Notes: generated by a model from the sequence alone, not told the origin. A DNA stretch of 64,000 bases from Nocardia testacea NBRC 100365 (GCF_000308775.1 NZ_BAGJ01000029.1:1-64000); one strand, 5' to 3'; counted from the first letter of the stretch, positions 9,149-18,204 are shown. Translations and numbers: made by a program.

Positions 9149-9415
9149 GGCACTCAGATTATGGTGGTGGCGTAGCGCCGACAAGGTACGAGCACTGCCC
9201 ATGGACTGTCCCAGCACCGCCGACCAGGGTGGATGACCGGCCCCGTTGTCGCTGTGAGCAAAGGCACATCCGGTTCGACCCGGTATGGGGTATAGGGCGC
9301 GCTCCGGCGCCCGGTATCTCGGCCGGTAACATCGCGCCCGGCGCCAGGGATCATCCAGGGGGATACCGCTGCGCCGGTCACCCCGCCCGCCGATCAGGCC
9401 GATAGTGGAGAGTTG

Positions 9416-10522
9416 ATGCCGAGTTCGAACGAAGCCGTGACAGCCGCCGGCGAGAATGCCCCACCGCTTCGGCCGGTGCATTCCCGCCCCCCCGGTACCG
9501 AGACATCGAAGCACGGGAACGGCAGTGCCGCGCCGGCGCCCGCACCCGTTCTCACCAACGGCAGGCCCGCCTGGGCCGATGCCGTCCGCGTCGACGGCAT
9601 CACCAAATCCTTCGGTGAGGTGCACGCGCTGCGCGGGGTGAGCTTCTCGGCCGCCCGCGGCACCGTGCTCGGCATCCTGGGGCCCAACGGCGCGGGCAAG
9701 ACCACCACTGTGAAGATCCTGTCCACCCTGCTGCGTCCCGATTCCGGGGACGCGGTGGTGGCCGGTCACGATATCCGCAAGGATCCCGCCGGGGTGCGCC
9801 GCTCGATCATGATGACCGGCCAGTACGCCGCTCTCGACGAAAACCTCTCGGGCCGGGAGAACCTGGAACTCTTCGGCCGGCTGATGGGTTTGAGCAAGTC
9901 GGCGGCACGCAAGCGCGCGGACGCGTTGCTCGAGGAATTCGATCTCGTCGCCTCCGGTCGCCGCCCGGTGCGCCAGTACTCCGGCGGTATGCGGCGCCGG
10001 GTCGATATCGCCTGCGGCCTGGTGGTCCGGCCCGAAGTGGTGTTCCTCGACGAACCGACCACCGGCCTCGACCCCCGCAGCCGGCAGGGTGTCTGGGATC
10101 TGGTGAGCGCGCTGAAGGAGCAGGGCATCACCGTGCTGCTCACCACCCAGTACCTGGAAGAAGCCGATGTGCTGTCGGACAACATCATCGTGATCGACAA
10201 GGGCACGGTGATCGCGGAGGGCACCGCCGACGAACTCAAGGAGAAGACCGGCGGCAGCTACTGCGAGGTAGTCCCGCTGGACCCGACCCAGCTGGCCCGG
10301 GCCGCCACCGCACTGGGGGATCTGGTTCCGCCGGCCGTCGCCGCCGACCTGGCGGGCTCAGGACGTCTCTCCATCCCGGCGCCCGACGGTGCCGCGACGC
10401 TGGCCGAGGCGCTGCGCCGGCTGGACGCCGCCGGCATCACGCTGGCCGATATCGGGCTGCGCCGCCCGTCCCTCGACGATGTGTTCCTGTCCATCACCGG
10501 CCATGCGGGCGGCACAGCGTGA
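9416..10522 (+). CDS. DrrA-type ABC exporter ATP-binding protein
   Basis: The 368-residue ATPase has Walker A GPNGAGKTT near residue 90, signature YSGGMRRR, Walker B VVFLDEPTTGLD, and the DrrA-type C-terminal extension ending PSLDDVFLSITGHAGG. Such proteins pair with ABC-2 permeases to export drugs or lipids. A non-conserved ~55-residue Pro/Ala-rich N-terminus precedes the domain. ATG 9416 has GGAGAG just upstream. The stop overlaps the GTG of the first permease (GTGA at 10519-10522), so the three genes form one translationally coupled operon. Confidence 0.93.
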   Translation: MPSSNEAVTAAGENAPPLRPVHSRPPGTETSKHGNGSAAPAPAPVLTNGRPAWADAVRVDGITKSFGEVHALRGVSFSAARGTVLGILGPNGAGKTTTVKILSTLLRPDSGDAVVAGHDIRKDPAGVRRSIMMTGQYAALDENLSGRENLELFGRLMGLSKSAARKRADALLEEFDLVASGRRPVRQYSGGMRRRVDIACGLVVRPEVVFLDEPTTGLDPRSRQGVWDLVSALKEQGITVLLTTQYLEEADVLSDNIIVIDKGTVIAEGTADELKEKTGGSYCEVVPLDPTQLARAATALGDLVPPAVAADLAGSGRLSIPAPDGAATLAEALRRLDAAGITLADIGLRRPSLDDVFLSITGHAGGTA

Positions 10523-10668
10523 GCGAGTCAGGCCCGGAGGCGGTAGCGGAGCGTGACCACGTAGGGCCCTCGCTCATGCCCCATGGACACAGCGTGAGCG
10601 AGTCAGGCCCGGAGGCGGTAGCGGAGCGTGACCACGTAGGGCCCTCGCTCATGCCCCAGGGACACAGC
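10519..10668 (+). repeat. 75-bp in-frame tandem repeat array A (2 copies)
   Basis: Two consecutive 75-bp units (10519-10593, 10594-10668) are nearly identical and encode the 25-residue repeat containing SGPEAVAERDHVGPSL. Each unit starts with GTGAGCGAG and ends with TCGCTCATG plus a 15-nt tail. Its ends form an imperfect inverted repeat: GAGCGAG...GGCCC against GGGCCC...TCGCTC. The same core recurs in the array at 11475. Confidence 0.95.
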
Positions 10669-11478
10669 GTGAGCGCTCCCGCGGTCGCGCGCCCCGACCT
10701 GTTCGGCGATCTCCCGCGAACCCGGGTGTCCGCGTTCGCGCAGTGGCGGGCGCTGACCGGACGTGTCGTCTGGACCATGATCACCAAGGGTGAGATGATC
10801 GCCGCGATCGTGATGCCGCTGGTCTTCACCGTCGGCTTCTATCTGCCGCTGCGCTATGTGATGCAGTTCCAGGGCATCGACTACGCGCAGTTCGTGATGC
10901 CGATCGTGGTGCTGCAGACCATGGCGTTCACCATGATGTCCAATGCGCAGCTGGCCGCCGTCGAGGCGCTCACCGGGTTCAGCACCCGGTTGCAGACGAT
11001 GCCGATCGGCATGCTGGTACCGCTGACGTCGCGGATCGCGGCCGGGCTGTTCCGCTCGGTCGTTTCCCTGATCGCGGCCTTGATCTACGGCCACGTGATC
11101 GGTTTCGAGTTCACCGCCGGCTGGGGCCAGACCGTCGGTTTCTGTGCTTTCGCCCTCGCCGTCGGAACCGTACTGGCGGTAGGCGCGGACGGGCTGGGCA
11201 GCCTGACCAAGAGCCCCGCCTCCCTGAGCCAGGCGCTCACCCTGCCGACGCTGATCTTCGGCATGATGTCGTGCGGTTTCGTGCCCGAGACCGGGTTCCC
11301 CGAGTGGGTGCGGCCGTTCGTACGCAATCAGCCGATCACCCAGTTCGCCTACGCACTACGCGATATGGCGGGTGACGGGGTGACCTGGGAGGTGCTGCGA
11401 GTGGGATTGTTCTGGCTGGTCGGCGCCGCGGCGGTATTCACGCCGTTCGCGGTCTGGGCGAGTGTGAGGCGGTCATGA
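10519..11478 (+). CDS. DrrB-type ABC-2 permease 1, with repeat-encoded N-terminal extension
   Basis: ABC-2 type membrane permease. The conserved domain begins at the in-frame GTG 10669 (MSAPAVARPDLFGD...) and gives 269 residues, the usual DrrB length, with about six hydrophobic segments. Between the ATPase stop and this GTG lie two copies of a 75-bp sequence that stay in frame and add 50 residues if translation begins at the coupled GTG 10519. Each copy offers another GTG, so the true N-terminus is uncertain. The gene ends in ATGA, overlapping the second permease. It should form a transporter with the upstream ATPase. Confidence 0.88.
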   Translation: MSESGPEAVAERDHVGPSLMPHGHSVSESGPEAVAERDHVGPSLMPQGHSVSAPAVARPDLFGDLPRTRVSAFAQWRALTGRVVWTMITKGEMIAAIVMPLVFTVGFYLPLRYVMQFQGIDYAQFVMPIVVLQTMAFTMMSNAQLAAVEALTGFSTRLQTMPIGMLVPLTSRIAAGLFRSVVSLIAALIYGHVIGFEFTAGWGQTVGFCAFALAVGTVLAVGADGLGSLTKSPASLSQALTLPTLIFGMMSCGFVPETGFPEWVRPFVRNQPITQFAYALRDMAGDGVTWEVLRVGLFWLVGAAAVFTPFAVWASVRRS

Positions 11479-11699
11479 CCGAAGGACACGGCATGAGCGG
11501 GTCAGGCCCGGAGGCGGTAGCGGAGCGTGACCACGTAGGGCCCTCGCTCATGACCGAAGGACACGGCATGAGCGGGTCAGGCCCGGAGGCGGTAGCGGAG
11601 CGTGACCACGCAGGGCCCGCGCTCATGACCGAAGGACACGGCATGAGCGGGTCAGGCCCGGAGGCGGTAGCGGAGCGTGACCACGCAGGGCCCTCGCTC
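11475..11699 (+). repeat. 75-bp in-frame tandem repeat array B (3 copies)
   Basis: Three exact-length units (11475-11549, 11550-11624, 11625-11699), followed by a diverged partial tail (ATGACCAAAGGAAACAGCGTG), encode MTEGHGMSGSGPEAVAERDH-type repeats. Units differ from each other at one to three positions. The ~54-bp core matches array A almost base for base, though the two arrays are about 1 kb apart in different genes. Confidence 0.95.
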
Positions 11700-12590
11700 A
11701 TGACCAAAGGAAACAGCGTGAGCGTTGTCGATCGACCCACGGCGACCCGAGCGGAGGAAGCCCCGGTGCATATCGCCACGCTCGACCTGCCGCGGGTCAC
11801 GCCGCGGTCCGAGCGATCGCCGGTGGTGTGGGCGGTGCACAGTTCCATCCAGTGCAAACGGCTGCTGATGGCCTGGTTGCGCGATCCGGCCACCACCATC
11901 CAGACGATCGTCTACCCGGCGCTGACGCTGGTGATGTTCTGGATCGTGCTCGACGATTCCATCTCCGGTTTCACCGGTAAGCCCGCCATCTACGGCACCG
12001 TCCCGATGATCACTCTCGTCGCGGCGATGACGGGCGCGGTGGTCAGCGCGCTGGGCTTCAAGGTCGAGAAGGCCACCGGGCTGCTCGGCCGGTTCTGGAC
12101 CATGCCGGTTCATCGGGCAGCGGGCCTCACCGGGCGGCTGCTCGCCGAGGTGATCCGGATCGCGCTCACCACCGTCATCATCATCGCCGTGGGTTTCGCC
12201 CTCGGATTCCGCTTCGACCAGGGACCGTGGGCCGCACTCGGCCTGATGGGTATCCCGATTCTGTTCGGTATCGCGTTCGCGGTCTTCATCACCGGGATCG
12301 CGGCCTCCACCCAGGGCCCGCTGCTGGTCCAGCTGGTGGCCATCTTCATGAACCTCCTGCTGTTCTTCAATTCCGGTTTCGTCCCGGTGCTCGCCTACCC
12401 GAGCTGGCTGCGGTCGACGGTGGAGAACCAGCCCATGAGCTGCGCCATCGAGGCGATGAAAGGGCTGTCGCTGGGCGGTCCGGTCGCCGAACCGCTGGTG
12501 GACACCCTGCTGTGGGTGGCAGGCGCCATCCTGGTGTTCGGTTATCCCGCCGTTCGCGGCTACCGCAAGTCCGCCGAGAACAGCGGCTGA
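11475..12590 (+). CDS. DrrB-type ABC-2 permease 2, with repeat-encoded N-terminal extension
   Basis: Second ABC-2 membrane permease of the exporter. The conserved part begins near GTG 11718 (preceded by AAAGGAA) and gives 290 residues with several hydrophobic segments (for example TVIIIAVGFALGF and LLLFFNSGFVPVLAY). Upstream, three 75-bp repeats keep the frame open from ATG 11475, which overlaps the stop of permease 1 as ATGA, adding up to 81 residues (SGPEAVAERDHVGPSL-type units). Each unit contains AAGGACACGGCATG, a ribosome binding site plus start codon, so several N-termini are possible. Two permeases with one ATPase suggests a heterodimeric membrane part. Confidence 0.88.
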   Translation: MTEGHGMSGSGPEAVAERDHVGPSLMTEGHGMSGSGPEAVAERDHAGPALMTEGHGMSGSGPEAVAERDHAGPSLMTKGNSVSVVDRPTATRAEEAPVHIATLDLPRVTPRSERSPVVWAVHSSIQCKRLLMAWLRDPATTIQTIVYPALTLVMFWIVLDDSISGFTGKPAIYGTVPMITLVAAMTGAVVSALGFKVEKATGLLGRFWTMPVHRAAGLTGRLLAEVIRIALTTVIIIAVGFALGFRFDQGPWAALGLMGIPILFGIAFAVFITGIAASTQGPLLVQLVAIFMNLLLFFNSGFVPVLAYPSWLRSTVENQPMSCAIEAMKGLSLGGPVAEPLVDTLLWVAGAILVFGYPAVRGYRKSAENSG

Positions 12591-12600
12591 GCGCGGTCGG

Positions 12601-13812
12601 CTACTTCCGGGATTCGGGTGACCGCGTCTCGGAAGTGGCCGGGGCGAACGGGTAGCCGGCCCAGCGGTTCCGGTTGGTCCAGCCGACCAGGTCGTAGCGC
12701 CAGCGGAACGGCCAGGTGTGCGAGACGGTGTTGAACAGCACCGCGCCGAGCGCCGCGTAATCGTCGTGGGCCGAGAGTAGGGCGCGCTGCCCGCGCGGCG
12801 AGGCGGAGAAAAAGGAATCGAACATGGCGATCGACTGCTCGGTCGTCAACCGGCCCAACCCCCACAGGCCGCGCATCCGCATCCAATAGGTGAGCCGGGC
12901 CTGCCACGGCCACAGCGCGGCGATCGGATCCTCGCCGGCGAGGATCGCGGTGACGGCCGTATCGGCCAGCGCGAACGAATCGGCGACGCTGTAGCCGGTG
13001 CAGGGATGCATCATCCCGCCGCGCGAACCGTAGGGCACCACCTTTCCCACCCCGCTCTTCGGCGGCGGGGTGTCCAGCGGGTAGTGCGCGGCCTCGCTCG
13101 GCTCCGCGCCGGTCAGTTCGATACCGTGCGCGGCCAACCGTGCGAGGGTGCGCCTGCGCAGTTCGTGCTGCGGCATCCCGCCGCGCAGTCCGAGACTGGT
13201 CTCCTCGAAGATCACGGTGCCGTCGCCGAGTGGCACCGAGTACAGGAACGACGGCGGCTCGTCGGGCCCGGCCCCGTTCTCCGGCCGCCAGTCCAGCAGC
13301 AGGCCCTCACCCTCCCCGACCATCGGGGCCGCGGTCTCGGCGTTCACGAAGATCCCGTGCGCGCTGGCCGCACGCCGGTCGCCGAGCGGCGGCATGCCAC
13401 GCGAATCCACCACCACCGCCGCGCGGATCACCGTACCGTCGGCCAGCTCGACCTCGCGCGGGTCCACCCGGGTCGCCCGCCCCGCGTACACCTGGGCGTC
13501 GTCGAGCGGTAGCGCGTCGCGCAGCAGCGGCTTGGACAGCACGCAATAGGGTCGCTCGATCTTGATCGCGGTGGTCGTCCAGACCACGGGCGCCGGGATC
13601 CGGCTCGCGATCACACTGTGCGGCAACCAATCCGGGAGTTCGTCGATCCAGCAGGAGAAAGTCGGCGGCCACAGGCGATCCGGGCGGGGATCGACGGCGG
13701 CGACCCGGAGACCGGCCACGACGGCCCGGTGGGCCAGCGCCCGCCCGGACGGGCCCAGCCCGACCACACAGATATCGAACTCACGGACCACGCTGTCTGC
13801 CATGTACTGCAT
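12601..13812 (-). CDS. Lycopene cyclase (CrtY-type) FAD-dependent protein
   Basis: The 403-residue protein has an N-terminal dinucleotide-binding motif (VVGLGPSGRALAHRA), a middle stretch with the lycopene-cyclase-like FEETSLGLRGG, and the GGMMHPCTGYSVADS segment typical of CrtY-type cyclases. The expected reaction is cyclisation of lycopene ends in carotenoid synthesis at the membrane. No other carotenoid genes are in the window. ATG 13812 is used; ATG 13803 is an alternative and no strong ribosome binding site distinguishes them. It converges on the ABC exporter operon with only 10 nt between stops. Confidence 0.85.
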   Translation of the reverse strand: MQYMADSVVREFDICVVGLGPSGRALAHRAVVAGLRVAAVDPRPDRLWPPTFSCWIDELPDWLPHSVIASRIPAPVVWTTTAIKIERPYCVLSKPLLRDALPLDDAQVYAGRATRVDPREVELADGTVIRAAVVVDSRGMPPLGDRRAASAHGIFVNAETAAPMVGEGEGLLLDWRPENGAGPDEPPSFLYSVPLGDGTVIFEETSLGLRGGMPQHELRRRTLARLAAHGIELTGAEPSEAAHYPLDTPPPKSGVGKVVPYGSRGGMMHPCTGYSVADSFALADTAVTAILAGEDPIAALWPWQARLTYWMRMRGLWGLGRLTTEQSIAMFDSFFSASPRGQRALLSAHDDYAALGAVLFNTVSHTWPFRWRYDLVGWTNRNRWAGYPFAPATSETRSPESRK

Positions 13813-14059
13813 TCAACGGGGTGGGGCGGGGGAGGGCAACAAGGGTGGGTTGGCTCCCGCCCGGTGGATCGCGGGGACAGGGCGGTCCTTCGTCTGCGGT
13901 TTCACCACTGTTCCGCTGGGTGCCTCGCTTACGGCGCAGGACGCTTGTGAAGGTGGGAAGTGGGTCCCCTCGGGAGACGAGGCGCGTCGATACGCGAAGG
14001 CGAGCATGCGCGCTCGCTCGTGAAGGTGCTGGGTTTTTGGCGGCGCCTGCGGCGCCGCG

Positions 14060-14156
14060 GGGTTGAGGCCCCCTTGTGTCTCGCCGTTTCGGCCTCGAGA
14101 CTCGCGGCTTCGCCGCATGCGCTTCGAGGCCGAAACGGCGAGACGGGCCTCAACCC
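14060..14156. repeat. Large imperfect inverted repeat (cruciform-prone)
   Basis: The outer arms GGGTTGAGGC (14060-14069) and GCCTCAACCC (14147-14156) are exact complements. So are the 20-nt inner arms at 14079-14098 and 14124-14143. The 25-nt centre contains a further GCGGC/GCCGC hairpin. It is not followed by a T-run. Confidence 0.9.
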
Positions 14157-14230
14157 TTTGAGGTGTCTCGTAAAACTCGACGCATGGGGTTGCGTCGGCA
14201 TATGACGCCGGGGTCGGCATGCGGACCTGT

Positions 14231-14357
14231 GGGTAGGGGTGGACCAGTGGTGTGTGGGGCACCACGGGCGTGGGGGTGGACTACTGGTGTGGGGGTGTAC
14301 TACTGGCGTGGGGGTGGACCAGTGGTGTGGGGGTGGACTACGGGCGTGGGGGTGGGC
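14231..14357 (+). repeat. G-rich minisatellite, 19-bp unit
   Basis: Four consecutive 19-bp units (14270-14288, 14289-14307, 14308-14326, 14327-14345) share GTGGGGGTGGACTACTGGT with one to four changes each. Degenerate copies flank both ends. The G-runs all lie on the plus strand. Confidence 0.9.
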
Positions 14358-14390
14358 CCGCTGTTCTGTGTTCGCAGGTTTTGTGGGTTG

Positions 14391-14870
14391 TTAGTTCTTC
14401 GGGGTTACCCAGGTGGTGATGTCGGCGTGGACGACTTCTTTGCCGGTCTTGTCGTAGATCGAGACCGGCACCGTGAGGTCTCGGCCCTCGGTGATCGTGG
14501 CGAAATCCGGGACTTCCGTCAGTTCCGCGACCGCCCGGAGACCCGTGGTGGCTTTGGTCAGGTACTGGACCTGCATCGCCTTGGGGATCCAGCGGTGGGT
14601 GGTGGGGACCGTGGCCTCGCTCAGCATGCCCATCGCGATCTCGGCGAGATTGCAGGCGGCGATGGCGTGGAAGGTGCCCAGATGGTTGTGTACGCCGAAC
14701 CATTTGGGGGCTTTGACCTCGCAGCGGCCGGGTTCCAGCCGGACCACCCGGGGTAGCACGGTGGCGAAGTACGGCACCCGGGCCACCATCGACAGGGAGA
14801 ACAGGCGGTGGCCGAAGGGGTTGTCGGGCAGCTTGCGCCAGCCTCGGTAGGTACCGGTCTCGTTGGTCAT
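14391..14870 (-). CDS. Hotdog-fold DUF4442/PaaI-like protein
   Basis: A 159-residue single-domain protein resembling DUF4442 acyl-CoA thioesterase-like proteins. The segment GVHNHLGTFHAIAACNLAE has the conserved H-G-x-x-A/N pattern of the hotdog helix, and ITTWV closes the last strand. Thioester hydrolysis is expected but the substrate is unknown. ATG 14870 directly abuts a perfect palindrome (14871-14902), a likely operator. The gene is divergent from the S10 operon. Confidence 0.8.
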   Translation of the reverse strand: MTNETGTYRGWRKLPDNPFGHRLFSLSMVARVPYFATVLPRVVRLEPGRCEVKAPKWFGVHNHLGTFHAIAACNLAEIAMGMLSEATVPTTHRWIPKAMQVQYLTKATTGLRAVAELTEVPDFATITEGRDLTVPVSIYDKTGKEVVHADITTWVTPKN

Positions 14871-14902
14871 ACCGCTATCTTACTCATCGGTAAGATAGCG
14901 GT
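14871..14902. promoter_or_regulatory. Perfect 13-bp palindrome, candidate operator
   Basis: ACCGCTATCTTAC (14871-14883) and its exact complement (14890-14902) flank TCATCG. The palindrome touches the start codon of the hotdog-protein gene. The central CTTAC-N6-GTAAG form resembles TetR-family operators. No regulator gene is adjacent. Confidence 0.55.
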
Positions 14903-15334
14903 GGCGCGGTATGGTGGCCGCAGTGCCGGACCTCGGCCGACCCCGATTTGAAACGCCTCGGGGGGCTCGTGCATACTGTTCGGGTTGCCTTGCCCCGGGT
15001 GGCGGTCGTTTTCGTGAAACGGCCAGGCCGGGCGGGGTGAGCAAAACCAGCGAGTACCTCATCGTTCACCGATGTGGGTACGTCCGGGACGCAGTTCCGA
15101 AGGCCAGGATCGAAGTTTTCTTCCGGGGCCGAGGAATGAGCGGAGAGGCGACACGCCCGACCGCGTGGACCGGAGAACCATGACAGATGAACAGCGGCAC
15201 GGATCGGGGTCATGCCCTCGATCGTGGTCTCCACTGAGACGTCATCGTGTGTTCGGGCTGTGCAAATGAAGGTGGTACGGACGCCCTAGCCGGTATCCGG
15301 ATCACGGACGAAAGCGGAGAAAAGGACACTTAGC
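14903..15334 (+). promoter_or_regulatory. Leader region of the S10 operon
   Basis: No gene is recognised in this 432-nt stretch. A sigma-70-like promoter is possible at TTGAAA (14948-14953), 18 nt, CATACT (14972-14977), which would give a leader of about 350 nt. The ribosome binding site GGAGAAAAGGA ends about 7 nt before rpsJ. A long leader could carry ribosomal-protein feedback control, but I do not recognise a known structure. Confidence 0.4.
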
Positions 15335-15640
15335 GTGGCGGGACAGAAGATCCGCATCAGGCTCAAGGCCTATGACCACGAGGCGATCGATGCGTCTGCG
15401 CGCAAGATCGTCGAAACGGTGACCCGCACCGGGGCCCGGGTCGTCGGGCCGGTGCCGTTGCCGACCGAGAAGAACGTGTACTGCGTCATCCGTTCGCCGC
15501 ACAAGTACAAGGACTCGCGCGAGCACTTCGAGATGCGTACGCACAAGCGGCTGATCGACATCCTCGACCCGACGCCGAAGACGGTGGACGCGCTCATGCG
15601 CATCGACCTGCCGGCCAGCGTCGACGTCAATATCCAGTGA
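15335..15640 (+). CDS. rpsJ: 30S ribosomal protein S10
   Basis: The 101-residue protein is clear S10 (RIRLKAYDH near the N-terminus; [20 protein letters not shown] in the loop). It acts in the 30S head and, with NusB, in transcription antitermination. It starts at GTG 15335 with GGAGAAAAGGA upstream. First gene of the 11-gene S10 operon; its stop overlaps a GTG in the rplC frame. Confidence 0.98.
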   Translation: MAGQKIRIRLKAYDHEAIDASARKIVETVTRTGARVVGPVPLPTEKNVYCVIRSPHKYKDSREHFEMRTHKRLIDILDPTPKTVDALMRIDLPASVDVNIQ

Positions 15641-15654
15641 CGGGGACTCGAGAC

Positions 15655-16320
15655 ATGACTGACAACAAGAGCAGGCCCGCGGCCGGCATCCTGGGCACCA
15701 AACTGGGCATGACCCAGGTGTTCGACGACAAGAACCGGGTCGTCCCGGTCACCGTCGTCAAGGCCGGACCGAACGTGGTCACCCAGATCCGCACCGTCGA
15801 GCGCGACGGCTACAGCGCCGTGCAGGTCGCCTTCGGCGCCATCGACCCCCGCAAGGTGAACAAGCCGGAGTCCGGCCAGTTCGCCAAGGCCGGTGTCACC
15901 CCGCGTCGCCATGTCGCGGAGATCCGGGTCGCGGATGCCTCCACCTTCGAGGTCGGCCAGGAGATCTCGGCCGCCGCGTTCGAAGAGGGCACCTACGTCG
16001 ACGTCACCGGCACCAGCAAGGGCAAGGGTTTCGCCGGCACCATGAAGCGCCACGGCTTCCGTGGCCAGGGTGCCTCCCACGGTGCGCAGGCCGTGCACCG
16101 TCGCCCGGGTTCCATCGGTGGCTGCGCCACCCCCGGCCGCGTGTTCAAGGGCATGCGCATGTCGGGCCGGATGGGTAACGACCGCGTCACCACGCAGAAC
16201 CTGTCGGTTCACAAGGTCGACGCCGAGAACGGCCTGCTGCTGATCAAGGGTGCGATCCCGGGTCGCAAGGGCGGCGTCGTGATCGTCAAGAGCGCCGTGA
16301 AGGGTGGTGCGCACGCATGA
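15655..16320 (+). CDS. rplC: 50S ribosomal protein L3
   Basis: L3 is recognised by [14 protein letters not shown] at the N-terminus and the [17 protein letters not shown] loop reaching toward the peptidyl-transferase centre. The open frame begins at GTG 15637, overlapping the rpsJ stop, but ATG 15655 gives the usual L3 N-terminus. About 221 residues. The stop overlaps the rplD start as ATGA. Confidence 0.97.
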   Translation: MTDNKSRPAAGILGTKLGMTQVFDDKNRVVPVTVVKAGPNVVTQIRTVERDGYSAVQVAFGAIDPRKVNKPESGQFAKAGVTPRRHVAEIRVADASTFEVGQEISAAAFEEGTYVDVTGTSKGKGFAGTMKRHGFRGQGASHGAQAVHRRPGSIGGCATPGRVFKGMRMSGRMGNDRVTTQNLSVHKVDAENGLLLIKGAIPGRKGGVVIVKSAVKGGAHA

Positions 16321-17018
16321 CCAGCCTCGAGAAGAAGGCCAATCTGACGCTGCCGGTCAAGGAACTCGGTGGCAAGACCAACGGCACCGTCGATCTCCCC
16401 GCCGAGATCTTCGACGTGACCGCGAACATCGCGCTGATGCACCAGGTGGTCGTGGCCCAGCAGGCCGCCGCCCGCCAGGGCACGCATTCCACCAAGACTC
16501 GCGGCGAGGTCCGCGGCGGTGGTAAGAAGCCGTACCGCCAGAAGGGCACCGGCCGCGCCCGCCAGGGTTCGACCCGCGCGCCGCAGTTCGCCGGTGGTGG
16601 CACCGTGCACGGTCCCAAGCCGCGCGACTACAGCCAGCGCACCCCCAAGAAGATGATCCAGGCCGCTCTGCGTGGCGCGCTGTCGGATCGGGCGCGTAAC
16701 GAGCGGATCCACGTGATCAGCGAACTCGTCGCCGGCCAGGACCCCTCGACCAAGACCGCGAAGACCTTCCTGTCCGAGATCTCGGATCGCAAGAAGTTCC
16801 TCCTGGTCGTCGGCCGCGAGGACGTCAACGCCTGGAAGAGTGCCCGCAACCTGGAATACGTGCACACCATCGCACCGGACCAGCTGAACACCTACGACGT
16901 ACTGGACAGCGACGAAGTCGTGTTCAGCGTCGAGGCGCTCAACGCCTTCGTGCATGGTCCGACGGAGTCGGCCCAGGATGCTCAGTCCGGCTCCGCTGGT
17001 CAGGAGGAGAGCAAGTGA
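16317..17018 (+). CDS. rplD: 50S ribosomal protein L4
   Basis: A 233-residue L4. The [20 protein letters not shown] loop that lines the exit tunnel is intact. The last ~20 residues are an acidic Gln/Ser-rich tail, as in relatives. It is coupled to rplC (ATGA) and rplW (GTGA) by 4-nt overlaps. In E. coli L4 represses its own operon; nothing here shows that in this organism. Confidence 0.97.
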   Translation: MTSLEKKANLTLPVKELGGKTNGTVDLPAEIFDVTANIALMHQVVVAQQAAARQGTHSTKTRGEVRGGGKKPYRQKGTGRARQGSTRAPQFAGGGTVHGPKPRDYSQRTPKKMIQAALRGALSDRARNERIHVISELVAGQDPSTKTAKTFLSEISDRKKFLLVVGREDVNAWKSARNLEYVHTIAPDQLNTYDVLDSDEVVFSVEALNAFVHGPTESAQDAQSGSAGQEESK

Positions 17019-17320
17019 GCACCATCGCCGATCCGCGCGACATCCTGCTGGCGCCGGTCATCTCGGAGAAGTCCTACGGGCTGATCGAGGAAGGCACCTA
17101 CACCTTCATCGTCCACCCCGACTCCAACAAGACCCAGATCAAGATCGCGGTCGAAAAGGTCTTCGGGGTGAAGGTCACCAGCGTCAACACCGCCAACCGT
17201 CAGGGCAAGCGCAAGCGGACCCGCTTCGGTTACGGCAAGCGCAAGGACACCAAGCGCGCGCTCGTGACCATCTCGGCCGACAGCAAGCCCATCGAGATCT
17301 TCGGAGGCCCGGTCGCGTAG
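17015..17320 (+). CDS. rplW: 50S ribosomal protein L23
   Basis: A 101-residue L23 ([37 protein letters not shown] loop). It sits at the tunnel exit, where trigger factor and SRP dock. GTG start within GTGA, overlapping the rplD stop, with GGAGGAGA upstream. Confidence 0.97.
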   Translation: MSTIADPRDILLAPVISEKSYGLIEEGTYTFIVHPDSNKTQIKIAVEKVFGVKVTSVNTANRQGKRKRTRFGYGKRKDTKRALVTISADSKPIEIFGGPVA

Positions 17321-17353
17321 GCGGCGGGGAGTCCAGAAAGCAGAGAAGAACTC

Positions 17354-18190
17354 ATGGCAATCCGTAAGTACAAGCCGACTACCCCGGGCCGCCGCGGGTC
17401 GTCCGTCTCGGACTTCGCCGAGATCACCCGGTCGACCCCCGAGAAGTCGCTCATCCGCCCGCTCAGCAAGAGCGGTGGCCGTAACGCCCACGGCCGGATC
17501 ACCACCCGGCATCGCGGTGGCGGTCACAAGCGCGCCTACCGGCTGATCGACTTCCGCCGGCTGGACAAGGACGGCGTGCCGGCCAAGGTCGCTCATATCG
17601 AGTACGACCCCAACCGCACCGCGAACATCGCGCTGCTGCACTACGTGGATGGCGAGAAGCGCTACATCATCGCGCCCAAGGGCATCGCCCAGGGCACGAA
17701 GATCGAGTCCGGTCCGACCGCGGATATCAAGCCCGGCAACAACCTGCCGCTGCGCAATATCCCGACCGGTACCACCATCCACGCGGTGGAACTGCGTCCC
17801 GGCGGCGGCGCCAAGATGGCCCGCTCGGCCGGTGCCAGCATCCAGCTGCTGGGTAAGGAAGGCCCCTACGCCACGCTGCGTATGCCCTCCGGTGAGATCC
17901 GCCGCGTCGACGTGCGCTGCCGCGCCACCGTCGGCGAGGTCGGCAATGCCGAACAGTCGAACATCAACTGGGGCAAGGCCGGTCGTATGCGCTGGAAGGG
18001 TCGCCGCCCCACGGTCCGTGGTGTGGTCATGAACCCGGTCGACCACCCGCACGGTGGTGGTGAGGGCAAGACCTCCGGTGGTCGCCACCCGGTCTCGCCC
18101 TGGGGTCAGCCGGAAGGCCGCACCCGTAAGCCGAACCGTCCGAGCGACAAGCTCATCGTCCGTCGCCGTCGTACCGGCAAGAAGCGCTAA
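17354..18190 (+). CDS. rplB: 50S ribosomal protein L2
   Basis: A 278-residue L2, full length. [20 protein letters not shown], with the His conserved near the peptidyl-transferase centre, and the N-terminal [14 protein letters not shown] are intact. AGAGAAGAA precedes ATG 17354. The 33-nt gap after rplW is the widest inside the first half of the operon. Confidence 0.98.
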   Translation: MAIRKYKPTTPGRRGSSVSDFAEITRSTPEKSLIRPLSKSGGRNAHGRITTRHRGGGHKRAYRLIDFRRLDKDGVPAKVAHIEYDPNRTANIALLHYVDGEKRYIIAPKGIAQGTKIESGPTADIKPGNNLPLRNIPTGTTIHAVELRPGGGAKMARSAGASIQLLGKEGPYATLRMPSGEIRRVDVRCRATVGEVGNAEQSNINWGKAGRMRWKGRRPTVRGVVMNPVDHPHGGGEGKTSGGRHPVSPWGQPEGRTRKPNRPSDKLIVRRRRTGKKR

Positions 18191-18204
18191 GGAGGAGGTA
18201 AGAA

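Larger units (their letters stand above)
13813..14390. other. Gene-free, repeat-rich intergenic stretch
   Basis: No ORF here has family features or a convincing start. The stretch holds a large inverted repeat (14060-14156) and a G-rich 19-bp minisatellite (14231-14357). It also has a GGCGCC-rich patch (14040-14058). Confidence 0.6.

Noticed and set aside
10519..11720. CRISPR-like array from regular 75-bp repeats
   Set aside because: Units are contiguous, without spacers, in frame and inside ABC transporter genes. No cas genes are present.
14231..14357. CRISPR or iteron-type origin from the 19-bp repeats
   Set aside because: There are no spacers, no replication gene and no DnaA-box-like sequence; better described as a minisatellite.
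14911..15183. 90-codon frame upstream of rpsJ
   Set aside because: No ribosome binding site or recognisable domain. It fits better as the leader of the S10 operon.
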